From Rhizophagus clarus (Eukaryota; Glomeromycota; Glomeromycetes; Glomerales; Glomeraceae), in NCBI GenBank assembly GCA_015698045.1, contig BLAL01000043.1:744001-808000 (forward strand): a stretch of 64,000 nucleotides of DNA. The letters are read 5' to 3'. Shown in pieces: positions 11,333 through 21,682 of the stretch. A program made the translations under genes and the position numbers. Each line of letters begins with the position of its first letter. Within the stretch, counting starts at the first letter, position 1. The notes under the pieces were generated by a model. That model searched no databases and had not been told where the DNA came from. It was given only the letters and a program-made list of their open reading frames with translations.

Positions 11333-13054
11333 ATGTCGTGCTCAAAAATAATTTCAGGGGATTTACCCGAATTAACAAATGAAATTATACAATATTTTAG
11401 AAATGACTTCTCAACACTGTATTCATGTATTTTTGTTAATAGATTATGGTGTCGTTTAGCAATTCCATTATTATGGGAAAATCCATTTTTAATTCCTACA
11501 CAAAATTATCATTGTATTGAAATTTATTTATCCTATTTAAATGAAGACGGAAAAGCAAAGATTAATGAATATGGAATCAATACTAATCTATTACCTTCAA
11601 GCACATTATTCAATTATCCTAGCTTTATCAAATATTTAGAAATATATAATATTAGTCATTCTATCGAAAATTGGGTTAGTACTTTAGTGGATCAGGAGAA
11701 TCTAAACAAATTGGTTTATTGGCCATTATTTTTAGTGGAGAAAAATTTGATGAAACTAAACAAATTAGTTTATAGATCATTATTTGAAGTGTTTGTTGGA
11801 AATGAAGGAAATTTACATTCGCTTGAAATTATAATGTATATAAATAAGAATTTTGAAAATTTCGATAACACTATGGAATTGATTTTACAAAATCCAAATT
11901 TTATATACAATATCAAAAATCTTAAACTTCATATTTATGATATTTCAATTCCGAATATTATAAATATCATTACTTTTTTAAAGTTTTTATCTTCTAATTG
12001 CAGTTCAATTTCAACAATTAATTTTTGTATTAATTTATCCAATATTGGTAATTCTTCATTAGTTGAAAAATGTTTATGTCAAATAATCATTTCACAACAT
12101 AATCTGAAAATAATTACCTTTGGATCTGATGATATTTTAGCTATCCCATTTTTATCATTAAAAAATTCTAATTGTTCAAATACTTTAAATACTATTATAT
12201 TTCAATCTATTGACTTTAGAAATATAACTGCTATTTTACGAGAAGTATTTGATCATTTGGACGTTTTAGAAACTATTCACATCATTTATTGTCTTTCTTT
12301 AAATTCTGATTTTGTTCAACAAATTATTAAGGTTACTAAACCTTTTAAATTGAGATCTTTATTTATAAGTGAAATATTACATATTGAATCAATACAATTA
12401 CTTATACAAAAATTAGGTAACACTTTAGAAAATTTTGGAATTGGATTTATGAATGATGAATATTATGAATATAATGAATTTAATGAACCGAAAAAACAGT
12501 TACTTAAATCAATTATGAAATATTGTACAAAAATTAGTTATTTTGATCCGGGTATACCTGATGATAATAACATTTATCTATTCATTGAAAATAATCAACA
12601 ATGTATTAATTATCTTATTATTGAAGTGGAAGAATTTAATTATTGCACAGTATATAATAAATTTAGTTTTGATGTGTTAGAAAATTTAGGACAGGTACTT
12701 CCTCCTAAATTAGAATATTTATGTTTATCACTTTCATTTAATGCACATTATTTTGAAGTATTTTTAAAGAATTCACAAAATACTTTTATTAAGAAATTAT
12801 TAATTACTAATATAATTCAACATGATGTACATGACAATATTTTATTTTGTATAAAGGAATATATTATGAAGAAAAATAAGGTTAGATATTTGGCTTTTTG
12901 CGAGTCAAATTTTTTAATTTATGAGAATGATAAAGAATTGTTTTCTTTAGAAGATGAAGTAGATGAATTTAAATTACATAATATTATAGTTAAAAAATAT
13001 CATGATTTACATATTACTGCAAATAATTTAGTACATGGTTATTTACAAGTTTAA
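11333..13054 (+). CDS. F-box/LRR-like protein (subfamily A)
   Basis: A single-exon gene of 573 codons from ATG 11333 to TAA. An F-box lies at residues about 9-52: DLPELTNEIIQYFRND, then LYSCIFVNRLWCRL and IPLLWENPF. F-boxes bind Skp1 and bring substrates to SCF ubiquitin ligases. The rest is irregular leucine/isoleucine/asparagine-rich repeats, probably a degenerate LRR solenoid, ending in the subfamily signature FLKNSQNTFIKKLLI and CIKEYIMKKNKVRYLAF. The start is supported by the shared M(S/T/A)CSK N-terminus in four paralogs. An 18-residue local duplication (NKLVYWPLF / NKLVYRSLF) is seen at about 126-150. Substrate unknown. Confidence 0.9.
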   Translation: MSCSKIISGDLPELTNEIIQYFRNDFSTLYSCIFVNRLWCRLAIPLLWENPFLIPTQNYHCIEIYLSYLNEDGKAKINEYGINTNLLPSSTLFNYPSFIKYLEIYNISHSIENWVSTLVDQENLNKLVYWPLFLVEKNLMKLNKLVYRSLFEVFVGNEGNLHSLEIIMYINKNFENFDNTMELILQNPNFIYNIKNLKLHIYDISIPNIINIITFLKFLSSNCSSISTINFCINLSNIGNSSLVEKCLCQIIISQHNLKIITFGSDDILAIPFLSLKNSNCSNTLNTIIFQSIDFRNITAILREVFDHLDVLETIHIIYCLSLNSDFVQQIIKVTKPFKLRSLFISEILHIESIQLLIQKLGNTLENFGIGFMNDEYYEYNEFNEPKKQLLKSIMKYCTKISYFDPGIPDDNNIYLFIENNQQCINYLIIEVEEFNYCTVYNKFSFDVLENLGQVLPPKLEYLCLSLSFNAHYFEVFLKNSQNTFIKKLLITNIIQHDVHDNILFCIKEYIMKKNKVRYLAFCESNFLIYENDKELFSLEDEVDEFKLHNIIVKKYHDLHITANNLVHGYLQV

Positions 13055-15431
13055 TAAATAAAGGGACATTTTTTACACAATAACTCTGATGCGTAAAAGC
13101 TTCGTTTATGTTAATTTAAACACTTTTACTTTTCATCATAATACTGAAATATACAGTATAACATTATTTAAGAATTATTAATTATTTATTAGCTAAAGTT
13201 TAAAAATTTTATTTTACCACAATTATCTCTAAAACGTATCCAGGCTTGTCTAGACGTATCTTAGTATAAAAAACGTATCTACATTTTTTTAGGACTACAT
13301 TAAAAGCAAATATGTATACAATACTAGAGTGTCCTGTCGCAAATGTAACATTACGGCATTTCAGATTACAACTTGATTACAACTTGGGTTGCAACCATCA
13401 CAACCATTACAACACCAATTTTTTCCTATGTGAAAATTACGGCATATCGTACTTACAACTTACACCAATTACGTTACAACTTATTACAACCTTAACAACA
13501 TATTACTCTATACAACACTAAATAATGTTATTACTTCAGTAAACCAAGACAAAATTTTCCGTTAGTGAATCTTCTATTTGATCGTAACTTAAATTCGATA
13601 CGTATTACAAATATTTAGTTATCCCTGAACATCATCAAAATTTGAATAAACTAAATGGCGCAATAATTGAAACATTATTAATTCTTGCCTATGTAGATTT
13701 GTCATATAAAATCTTATAAGCTAAAACTATATCAACGCTATGAACAAAATTGGTATACAAATGTTAGCTTTATGAACCATGATACGATTCATTTTTTTGA
13801 AATTTCTTGCAACTAGAGCTGCGATATGAGTAAAACAGGCGGAAAAGAATAAATGATTTATCCTTTCCCATTCGTCCATCTATTGAAAATGAATTATGAT
13901 GGATAAAATCAATGCCAATTGGTCCTACTATACAAGACTCACACAAAAAAGCCAGAACATTTGACAAGTTGGCAAGCCATCTTGGACGTGAAGAACCTGC
14001 AAGTCCTCATCGAAAGAAGTCCCGGTGTTCAGTAAGTGTTCCTTTATATAATGAAAATGGTGTTACTTGAATAAAATCTTAAAAACATGTAATGAAATAT
14101 TGAAATATGACGATTATTTAATTAAATATAATAAATCTTGTAGAAAGATTGGAATTAATGATTTGTTTGGTTTTATGTGACCTTTAAAATTATTATAGTA
14201 TCTGCGAAAATTTTTTTGCTAAAGTTTAAAGTTTAATTACTAATGAAGTAAAAATATAATGCAAATCATTATAATTAACATTAAGAAACAATTGGATGCT
14301 TACAAGATAAATTTATTAAAATATTAATAAATTAAAATACAAAGTTATAACGCTTTCATCAATAAACAATATTTGAAATCTTAGCTTCCCAATCGATCAT
14401 ATCGTTATCAATTTTCTTTCTATGTACAATATATAACAAATAAATACCACGGTACAAACAACGATTAAGATCAATGAAATATTCAACTGCAAACTGAAAC
14501 AGTTACTACAAATGTTATCGTTTTTAAAAGCACAACAATATCCGGACATGACATCATCAAGAATAAAAGAATCAAGTCCTTTGTTACACTTGGGACTAAT
14601 AAAGAAATCAAACCGAGAATGTCTGAATTTATTACAGAATTTCAAAACTCAGTAAGAACTACATGTGGAACGCCAGATGTAAAGAAGTTAATAAATGAAA
14701 GAGCGACAATACTGCGACAATAATATCACGCACGTCGAAAATCAACTTCAACATACTGTATATTAATAACAAAGAACATGACAAACACAAGTTCCATTTC
14801 TTCAATAGTTGGATAGCTAGATGTATCATATTATTTTTTCTTTTAACTTAGTAATTTAGTTATTTTATCATATATAGATCTTTATTTCACAGCTCATAAT
14901 TAATTAAAATTAGTGATATTTTTTTCTTGATATTTCCGATGGAGGGATGGTGTTTATTTAAAAAGATGGATAAAAAAAATTATTGGAATAAAAAGTCTAT
15001 CAATTATTAATCAAAATAGTTAAAATAAGCATATTTAGTACGGAACCGTCATATAAATCATTTTGGATTTTTTTTTTATTGTTATTCAAAATAATATAAT
15101 CTTAGAAATGCTATAGCTTTGTTGTATGAACATATATCTTCATATATCTACGTCTACTTTGACGGTAATGTGTACAAATTATAGTGTAATATTATTCAAT
15201 AAAGAGATACTATTTACTTAACGTTAAATGATTTAATGTACTATAAGATGATGGCCGCAGATACTGCAGATGATTATACCAACCATGTGCTACGACTACT
15301 AAGTTAATAACGACCACATGACCACATGACCTTAATGTTTGTAACACAACAAAAACAAATAATAATAACGTGAAAGACATTCCCTCTCCCTTCTCTCTCT
15401 GTTATTGTTTTTTAAAAAAAAAAAAAAAAAA
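13055..15431. other. Intergenic region with transposon-like scraps
   Basis: No convincing gene. 13236-13295 carries repeated ACGTATC words ending in TTTTTTTAGGA, resembling the right end of the inverted-repeat element at 53295-54979. 13340-13520 is rich in TTACAAC/TTACAACTT words and its short frame is low complexity. On the minus strand 14397-14645 can encode a stretch with one hydrophobic segment (LILIVVCTVVFICYILYI), but it lacks an upstream ATG and no family is recognised. 15379-15401 is a pyrimidine tract just before the next gene. Confidence 0.45.
15379..15431 (+). promoter_or_regulatory. Pyrimidine tract and 18-nt poly(A) leader before the F-box gene
   Basis: 15379-15401 is almost pure C/T (CATTCCCTCTCCCTTCTCTC...), followed by a T run and then 18 A residues (15414-15431) directly before the A of the ATG. 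A pyrimidine tract near the start is common in fungal promoters. The poly(A) stretch would form most of a very short 5' leader if transcription starts in the pyrimidine tract. Transcription start is inferred, not seen. Confidence 0.4.
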
Positions 15432-16901
15432 ATGTCACGAATTCCTGTTGACTGCTTGAATGAGATTTTCGAATACTTAGAATATGATAAATTTAGTTTA
15501 CGTTCATGCATATTAGTTAATCGTCTTTGGTGCGAGCTTTCGATGAGAATTCTTTGGAGGGATGTTTGGAATTACAGTACTTCGAATTTTATTACTTTAA
15601 TTGCTTGCCTTCCAAATGAGTCAAAAGAAATTTTATATGAAAATGGAATTATTATTTCGGCTTCAACATCAAAAACCCCCACTTTCAATTATGCATCATT
15701 TTGTAAGGTTCTGTCATTTGGTCGAGTTTATTTCAAAATTGGAAGGCTTCTTAAAGATCAACAAAATATTTTACGATTAGGTCTTGATAATAAAACAAAT
15801 ATAGTGTCACAGGAAATATTTAAAATGTTCATGAAAGAAATTCCTTCTTTAAGGAGTTTATCTTTTTTTACATATCCAAAATTAATTTTTAAGTTATATC
15901 CTGGAACAAAAGATTGCTTAAAAAATCTTTCACAATTACACTGTAGTTCAGATTATTCTTCTGAAATTTTTTATCAACTATCTCAAATATGTTACAATAT
16001 ACAATCATTCACTTTAAATGTTGAAAAAATTGTATCAAATGGATTGGTAGACTTAATTTCTGTCCAGAGAAACTTAAAATTCTTTAGTATATTATATTAT
16101 GGTCGGTCAGAGTCAGTTAACGGTCTGTCAAATAGAATTCTTTCATTAATGTCAAAATTCCCTAACATTTTAACCGAATTAGTTATTTATGGAGAAAATA
16201 ATCATTTATCATTATCATTTATTGCCAATTTCTCAAATTTACAAGAACTTGCATTATCATTTAATCAAAGCTCATGTTTTATTGATTTTGAAAAGTTGCA
16301 ATATGTTATTTTTTCACGATTACATGTTTTAAAGATCAATAAACGATATCCAAGAGTTGAGTTATTAATAAAATTCTTAGAAAATAACGGAAAGAATTTA
16401 AAAGAAATTTATATAGGTGAAAGTGAAAGAGCATTTTGTAGTGATAATTCATTAAATTTAGCTATAGCTAAATTCTGTCCAAATCTTAGAAAACTTTCCG
16501 TTGGAATTAAATACAATGAACTGGAAACTTTAAAAATAATTTTTAATAGTTGTAAAAATTTAGAAAGTATTAGAATTTGGTGTGGGGAGTATTACTTGAA
16601 CGAGAAAGAGGCATTAGAAACGTTTACGAATTATTCATCACAAAATATTTATGAATTAATATTATATTATCGATTATATGAAGTACGTGTTAAATTACTT
16701 CCAAAAGAATTAGAATCTTTTTTTACAAGTTGGGTAGATCGTAAACCACAAAAATCACTTTCGTTGATAATTGTTAAGAATAATGAAATTAGCTTAGTCA
16801 ACAATAATGAAAATGTTGAAATAATTAACAAATATATTAAATTAGGCGTTGTTAAGAAATTTATAATTACAGATTTTACAGATTTCGAATATAATTTCTA
16901 A
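15432..16901 (+). CDS. F-box/LRR-like protein (subfamily B)
   Basis: A single-exon gene of 489 codons. The frame is open from 15405, but the first codons would be a poly-Lys read through an 18-A tract. The ATG at 15432 gives MSRIPVDCLNEIFEYLE, an F-box directly at the N-terminus as in the paralog at 37771, and is preferred. F-box at residues about 2-46, with SCILVNRLWCEL and MRILWRDVW. The body is LRR-like (LRSLSFF, LHVLKI, FCPNLRKLSVG, SCKNLESIRIW) and ends in the subfamily B block ELESFFTSWVDRKPQKSLSL. Role: likely SCF substrate adaptor. The poly(A) tract touching the start codon is unusual. Confidence 0.9.
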   Translation: MSRIPVDCLNEIFEYLEYDKFSLRSCILVNRLWCELSMRILWRDVWNYSTSNFITLIACLPNESKEILYENGIIISASTSKTPTFNYASFCKVLSFGRVYFKIGRLLKDQQNILRLGLDNKTNIVSQEIFKMFMKEIPSLRSLSFFTYPKLIFKLYPGTKDCLKNLSQLHCSSDYSSEIFYQLSQICYNIQSFTLNVEKIVSNGLVDLISVQRNLKFFSILYYGRSESVNGLSNRILSLMSKFPNILTELVIYGENNHLSLSFIANFSNLQELALSFNQSSCFIDFEKLQYVIFSRLHVLKINKRYPRVELLIKFLENNGKNLKEIYIGESERAFCSDNSLNLAIAKFCPNLRKLSVGIKYNELETLKIIFNSCKNLESIRIWCGEYYLNEKEALETFTNYSSQNIYELILYYRLYEVRVKLLPKELESFFTSWVDRKPQKSLSLIIVKNNEISLVNNNENVEIINKYIKLGVVKKFIITDFTDFEYNF

Positions 16902-18477
16902 TTTTTTGTATACGTTTTGACTCACTAAATTAAAATTAGAAAACTGTCTAGTTGTATGTTTGCGTGATTGTTAATACGTGTCTGTATGATAGAATAAAAA
17001 AAAATCAAATAAAATTCTCAATTGTTCTCATCATTAGACGTATAAAAAGTAATGTAATTCAATAATTTACATATAGTGCTTTCGTATTTTAAAACATAAA
17101 CCATTATTATTGGTCTATCAAGATCATGCTGGTTATACTGGTTTTATACAGACTGATGTTTTTTGTCGATGGCTAAATAACTGATATTTTGTTAATGGGT
17201 TTGCCTAAATATCAAAAATATCAAATGTATTTCCTATAATACAATTTTTCATTGTTTACAAAATAAACACTTTTAAAATATCGTCCAAATGCTTGTCCTT
17301 TGTATTTAATTATTCAGTATGCACAAAAATATATGATAAAGACTGTACTTGTCCTCCTAAAGAACTGAAATGGAAACAAAAGTGTGACGAATATAAAATT
17401 AATTCTCGTTATAAATCATTCTGATATGATTACTGATTAAACACATATTAGAAGAAAGTGTTAAAAAGTTGCAGGAAGTTCTTATGTTGATAATAAACAG
17501 AATCTAATTTAGATGTTGAACAAATTATCATCAATCATAAATATCTTTTTAATTAAATTTTTTTACAATTATTGCTTCACTTATCAAAATGACTTTCTAC
17601 ACAGATTAATATTAGTGAAAAAATTTGAATCTATCAAGATTTAAAGAAATCATGGTCTCAAATAAACCTTATTGACAATGTATCATAATTTAATTTTAAC
17701 CGAAATTATAATTTATGGATATTGTACGGTATTGTATTTATATTGGTTAACGTCACGAAGTGACGTTAACGCATTTGTTTTTTTGCGTGCCAGGTTCGTG
17801 GCGCAACCAACAGATTGTGCGCAACAAAAGAAAAAAATTTTTAATATCATATAACTTAAAATCAATAAGTAAATGTAATTTTATCTGCTCTTAAAGTTTA
17901 CTTAGGGAGAATACGGCGATTTTAAATATCATTATTAACTTATTTAACAAAAACCTTTCTTTCACGAAATATAAAGATGGTAGAATCAATCATTATATGT
18001 AAAATCAAAATCGGCATTCAAAACTTTCTTCGGAATCCTAGGTAAACTTGCAGAGCAGGTGAAATTACATCCACAGTACAAGTTTAAAAGTTTATGTCGA
18101 AGAAACAAAATTTTTAATGATGTTTTTTTTAAATTTACTGAGCCACGTACCTAGCACACAAAAAAAGGGTACGACGTTAATAACCAATGTGAATACCGTC
18201 GTGCCGTGCATGGTAATTGAAATGACCAAAGTATTTTAATGAATAATGTTATATAAAAAATATTCAAAAGTGGATTTGATAATATGGTAGCGTGTTTGTG
18301 CTTTATACTAATATATTTTTTAGTTTCGCTTTTCTTGGTTAGAAAATTTACAAGAAACATGGACGAAAAGACTAATAGTAGATTTTATAATATTTTTTTT
18401 TATTAATCAATTTTCAAAAAAAGTTATGAATATTATGCATAGTAATTAGAAAAAAGATAATAGTGTTACAAAAATGA
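16902..18477. other. Intergenic region without recognised gene
   Basis: AT-rich sequence without a supported gene. The one clear structure is a perfect inverted repeat at 17746-17770: arms GTTAACGTCAC and GTGACGTTAAC around a GAA loop, followed by a GC-richer stretch (GCGTGCCAGGTTCGTGGCGCAACC). This could be the end of a small mobile element. The frame at 17672-17854 across the palindrome is not convincing. Confidence 0.4.
17746..17770. repeat. Perfect 25-bp palindrome (11-bp arms, GAA loop)
   Basis: Direct reading shows GTTAACGTCAC-GAA-GTGACGTTAAC. The arms contain the TGACGT core of cAMP-response-type bZIP sites twice, head to head. No gene start is close, so a transposon tip or simple cruciform is as likely as a regulatory site. 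Confidence 0.6.
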
Positions 18478-18811
18478 CATGGTATCACAAAAAATAATAA
18501 TTTTACGAGTATTACAAAAAATAACAGTGTTTGAAGTTTGAACTGAAGATAGCTGTACTAAACAAAGGTTTAAAGAATTTGTTGTCTTACAGTCACTATA
18601 TTCAATATTTATAGGTCCAATTACTAAAAAACGTACATATATAGAAATAAAACCAGTGACTGTGAAAAAAAAAAATACTGAAAGAATACTTTTTTTAACG
18701 TATTTCCTGATGATATGGTTGATGATATTCTTCAAGAGTTTCGTACAACAGATTGGGATTTGTTAGAGATAAAAAGTATTGGTCAAACAATAGAAAAAAA
18801 ATATAAATAGC
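18478..18811 (+). pseudogene. Frameshifted fragment of an unknown protein gene
   Basis: In one plus-strand frame from 18478, codons read MVSQKIIILRVLQKITVFEV, a TGA, then TEDSCTKQRFKEFVVLQSLY, SIFIGPITKKRTYIEIKPVT and VKKKNTERI. After the A run at 18665-18675 and a T run the frame must shift by one to continue as FPDDMVDDILQEFRTTDWDL and LEIKSIGQTIEKKYK, ending at a TAG at 18809-18811. The amino-acid mix (charged, no low complexity) looks coding and unlike the neighbouring DNA. I do not recognise the family. One stop and one homopolymer-linked frameshift suggest decay, although A-run sequencing errors could explain the frameshift. The frame on the opposite strand (18466-18735) is a shadow. 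Confidence 0.45.
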
Positions 18812-19599
18812 TATGAGTAGCAAAGAAATCTATAATCCTATTATTTCTATGCATCATTTACTTATTCTATTTATTATTTTAAAAATATTAAAATAAATTT
18901 TAGGCCATCTTAGAAGTAATTTGAAATTAAGCTATAACATAATTTAGCTATAGAACAAAATATAAAAATGTTTAATTTAGAAATAAAATATAAAATTTAT
19001 GTTTACATATATTTTTAGAAGTTGCAATTCCGTAGTCTTCATATCGTTTATCACCAATTTATACAATTGTTTAACTTTAATTTGTTTTTCAAATTCTAAA
19101 AATTTGAATTAGTAATTTCCCGTTTCTTCCATTTCATCTATTTTGTAACAAATCAATAACAGATAATTGAAAGTTATAATTTTACAACATCTCAATTATC
19201 TTGCTTTAACATAAGATGTTAAAGGAGGTGATTATCATTACGATAAATGAGGAAAACTTAACGTTTTAAAAAAAAATTAAAAAGAAAAGTTCTCATCGTA
19301 TTTTGTAAATCATTAGAAACTTGTAATAAAGCATATCAAGGCTGAGATCTATAATCTATTTTTTGATATATTTCTTAAATTATATATTAATTGAAACCAA
19401 AGTACAATTATAAATTAAAATAATAACTATTTCTGTAGCCCAATTTGAAAACATTATATTTATTCATTTCAATATGATAGTACACCGTGTTCCTTTTCGT
19501 AATTCTGTTACATTTTTTTATAATCCTTTTAATCAATCTAGGAATTTTATTACTATTGCCACTAGTCTTTAAAATTGATTATTCATCATAATCTCATTA
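18812..19599. other. AT-rich spacer
   Basis: No gene or clear repeat seen. The GGAGGTGAT at 19223 looks like a bacterial ribosome-binding site, but it has no meaning in this fungal context. Confidence 0.5.
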
Positions 19600-20735
19600 T
19601 CATCTAGAGAAGAATCCTAGTAAACACATGATTAATCTAAAGAAAATTACTAGTAAACACGCAATTAATAAACAACCTATAAATCTAAAGAAGAATTCTA
19701 ACAAACATATAATTAATCTAAAGAAGGATCCTAACAAATGTATAGTTAATCTAAAGAAGGATCCTAACAAATGTATAATTAACCTAAAGAAGAATCCTAA
19801 CAAGCGTATAATTAATCTAAAAAAGAGACCTAACAAACATATAATTAATCTAAAGATCAATTCTAATAACCGCATTATTAATATAAAGAAGAATCCTAAT
19901 AAACACATGATCAATCTAAAGAAAGGTCCTGGTAAACGCATGATCAATCTAAAGAGGAATTCTAATAAACATGTAATTAACCTAAAAAAGAATTCTAATA
20001 AACACATAATTAATCTATAGAAGGGTCGTGATAAACGCATAATAAATCTAAAGAAGAATTCTAGTAAACACCTAATTTTCCTATAGGAGTACCCTAACAA
20101 ACTCATAATTTGCCTATAGGAGCATTCTAACAAATACATAATTTGTCTAAAGAAGAATCTTAATAAACACATAATTAATCTAATAATGGATCCTAATAAA
20201 TGCGTAATTAACCTAAAGAAGAATCTTAATAAACGCATGATAAATCCAAAGAAGAATCCTAATAAACACATAATTAATCTAAAAATGGATCCTAATAAAT
20301 GCATAATCAACCTAAAGAAGAATCTTAATAAGCGCATGATTAATCCAAAGAAGAACCCCAATAAACACATAACTAATCTAAAGAAGAATCTTAATAAACG
20401 CATAATTAATCTGAAGAAGAATCTTAATAAATTCATAATTAATCCAAAGAGAAATCCTAAGAAATACATAATTAATCCAAAGAGAAATCCTAAGAAATAC
20501 ATAATTAATCCAAGGAAGAAACTTATTAAACACATAATTAATCTAAAGAGGAACCCCAGCAAGCGCATAATTAATCTGAAGAAAAATCCTAACAAACGCA
20601 TAATCAACCTAAGGAAGAACCCTAATAAGCAGATAATTAAAGAGAACCCTAACAAATACATAAGTAATCTAATTAAGAATTCAACTAATAGACACATAGT
20701 TAATCTAAAGAAGAATCCTAATAAACACATAATTA
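19600..20735. repeat. 33-bp minisatellite, about 34 copies
   Basis: The unit is close to AAGAAGAATCCTAATAAACA followed by CATAATTAATCTA, repeated with point variation from about 19600 to 20735. Because 33 is a multiple of three, frames stay open. The plus strand reads an 11-residue repeat (NLKKNPNKHII) at 19628-20020 and 20186-20773, broken by three TAG codons between 20018 and 20140 (AAG to TAG). The minus strand is open for 376 codons (20730-19600) as a hydrophobic repeat (LLGFFFRLIMC). Either could be a real protein, but neither shows other evidence of a gene, so it is annotated as a repeat. Confidence 0.9.
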
Positions 20736-20751
20736 ATAATAATTATTCCTA

Positions 20752-21018
20752 TTACTTATTGTTCACAATATAAGTTATTTGTATACCTTTTTTTCGTTTA
20801 CTGGGCTTTTCATTCTCTCGCCTTTTCATTGTAATAAAAATAACAATTGCACTCTTTGCTGCAACAAGTTTAGTATATACTGAACGAAAATTACTAATGG
20901 CACGTGCATTTTTTCTGGTTGGTTCAGTTCTTTCACAAGTTTCTTTTATTGGATATATTCCAAAATATCCAAAACATGTTAAAATCTTAGATTTTTTCTT
21001 TGTCATTTTATGCGACAA
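20752..21018 (-). CDS. Small basic hypothetical protein (uncertain)
   Basis: An 88-codon frame, or 84 codons from the second ATG (MTKKKSKIL). It is rich in Lys/Arg at both ends, with a short hydrophobic stretch in the middle (KLVAAKSAIVIFITM) that might be one membrane segment. It has no recognised family and its 3' end touches the minisatellite. Composition is less extreme than the flanks, which is the main reason to list it. It may be a chance frame. Confidence 0.25.
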   Translation of the reverse strand: MSHKMTKKKSKILTCFGYFGIYPIKETCERTEPTRKNARAISNFRSVYTKLVAAKSAIVIFITMKRRENEKPSKRKKGIQITYIVNNK

Positions 21019-21682
21019 CTGATATAAATGAAGAAAAGAAAATTTGAATCAATTTCGACACAATAATTTTGTTAAATTTTATTTGTTTGTGAAAACTGAA
21101 AACCGATTTCCTATGATGACGTGTGAGAGTCAGGGGTCGCACTAATTTGAAACAGTGATAAAGATTTATTTCATTTTATTTTAATTCGAGAGTAGTTAGA
21201 AAGACAGTATATATATTTCTAAGATTAATCTGACCGGATATTTATCCGAATAAAAACCACGGTCATCAGGATATCCGAAAAAATACTACTTTCTGAATCA
21301 TTAAACTCATTTAAAATTTCTTGGGCTTTTAATCAAACTGAATTCTTTATTCCTTTAAACGTTCATATTTATTATTATTATTTATTTATAGTAATATCAT
21401 AATTTTTTGGAAGAAATTTCCAATAAATAAATTATTTTCACTTATTAGCCATTACTAAGAGAGACATAATAACTATAGCATAGATAAATAAACGAAAGTA
21501 AAAATTAAATTACTTTAAAATAACTAATATAAACAATTATTTTTTTTACCTATTGTAACTTTCCATTAATGTATAAATGATTACTTTTTTTTTAACTATT
21601 TTTATGCCTTAAATTTTAATATTTGTTGTTAATTATATAAATATATTAATTCATCATAATTATTTTTTTGATAAAGTATTCC
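21019..21682. other. Intergenic spacer downstream of the methyltransferase
   Basis: No gene seen. It contains the likely 3' UTR of the minus-strand methyltransferase. 21230-21290 has paired words (CGGATATTTATCCG, CAGGATATCCGAAA) forming small imperfect palindromes. Confidence 0.5.

Noticed and set aside
19223..19231. GGAGGTGAT resembling a bacterial ribosome-binding site
   Set aside because: No gene start follows and the genome is eukaryotic.
19600..20730. A 376-residue multi-pass membrane protein on the minus strand
   Set aside because: The whole frame is the repeat itself. No non-repeat termini, promoter or family support exist, so it is left as a repeat with a note.
19600..20735. CRISPR-like array of regularly spaced repeats
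   Set aside because: The 33-bp units are contiguous without unique spacers, and the organism is a eukaryote. It is a minisatellite.
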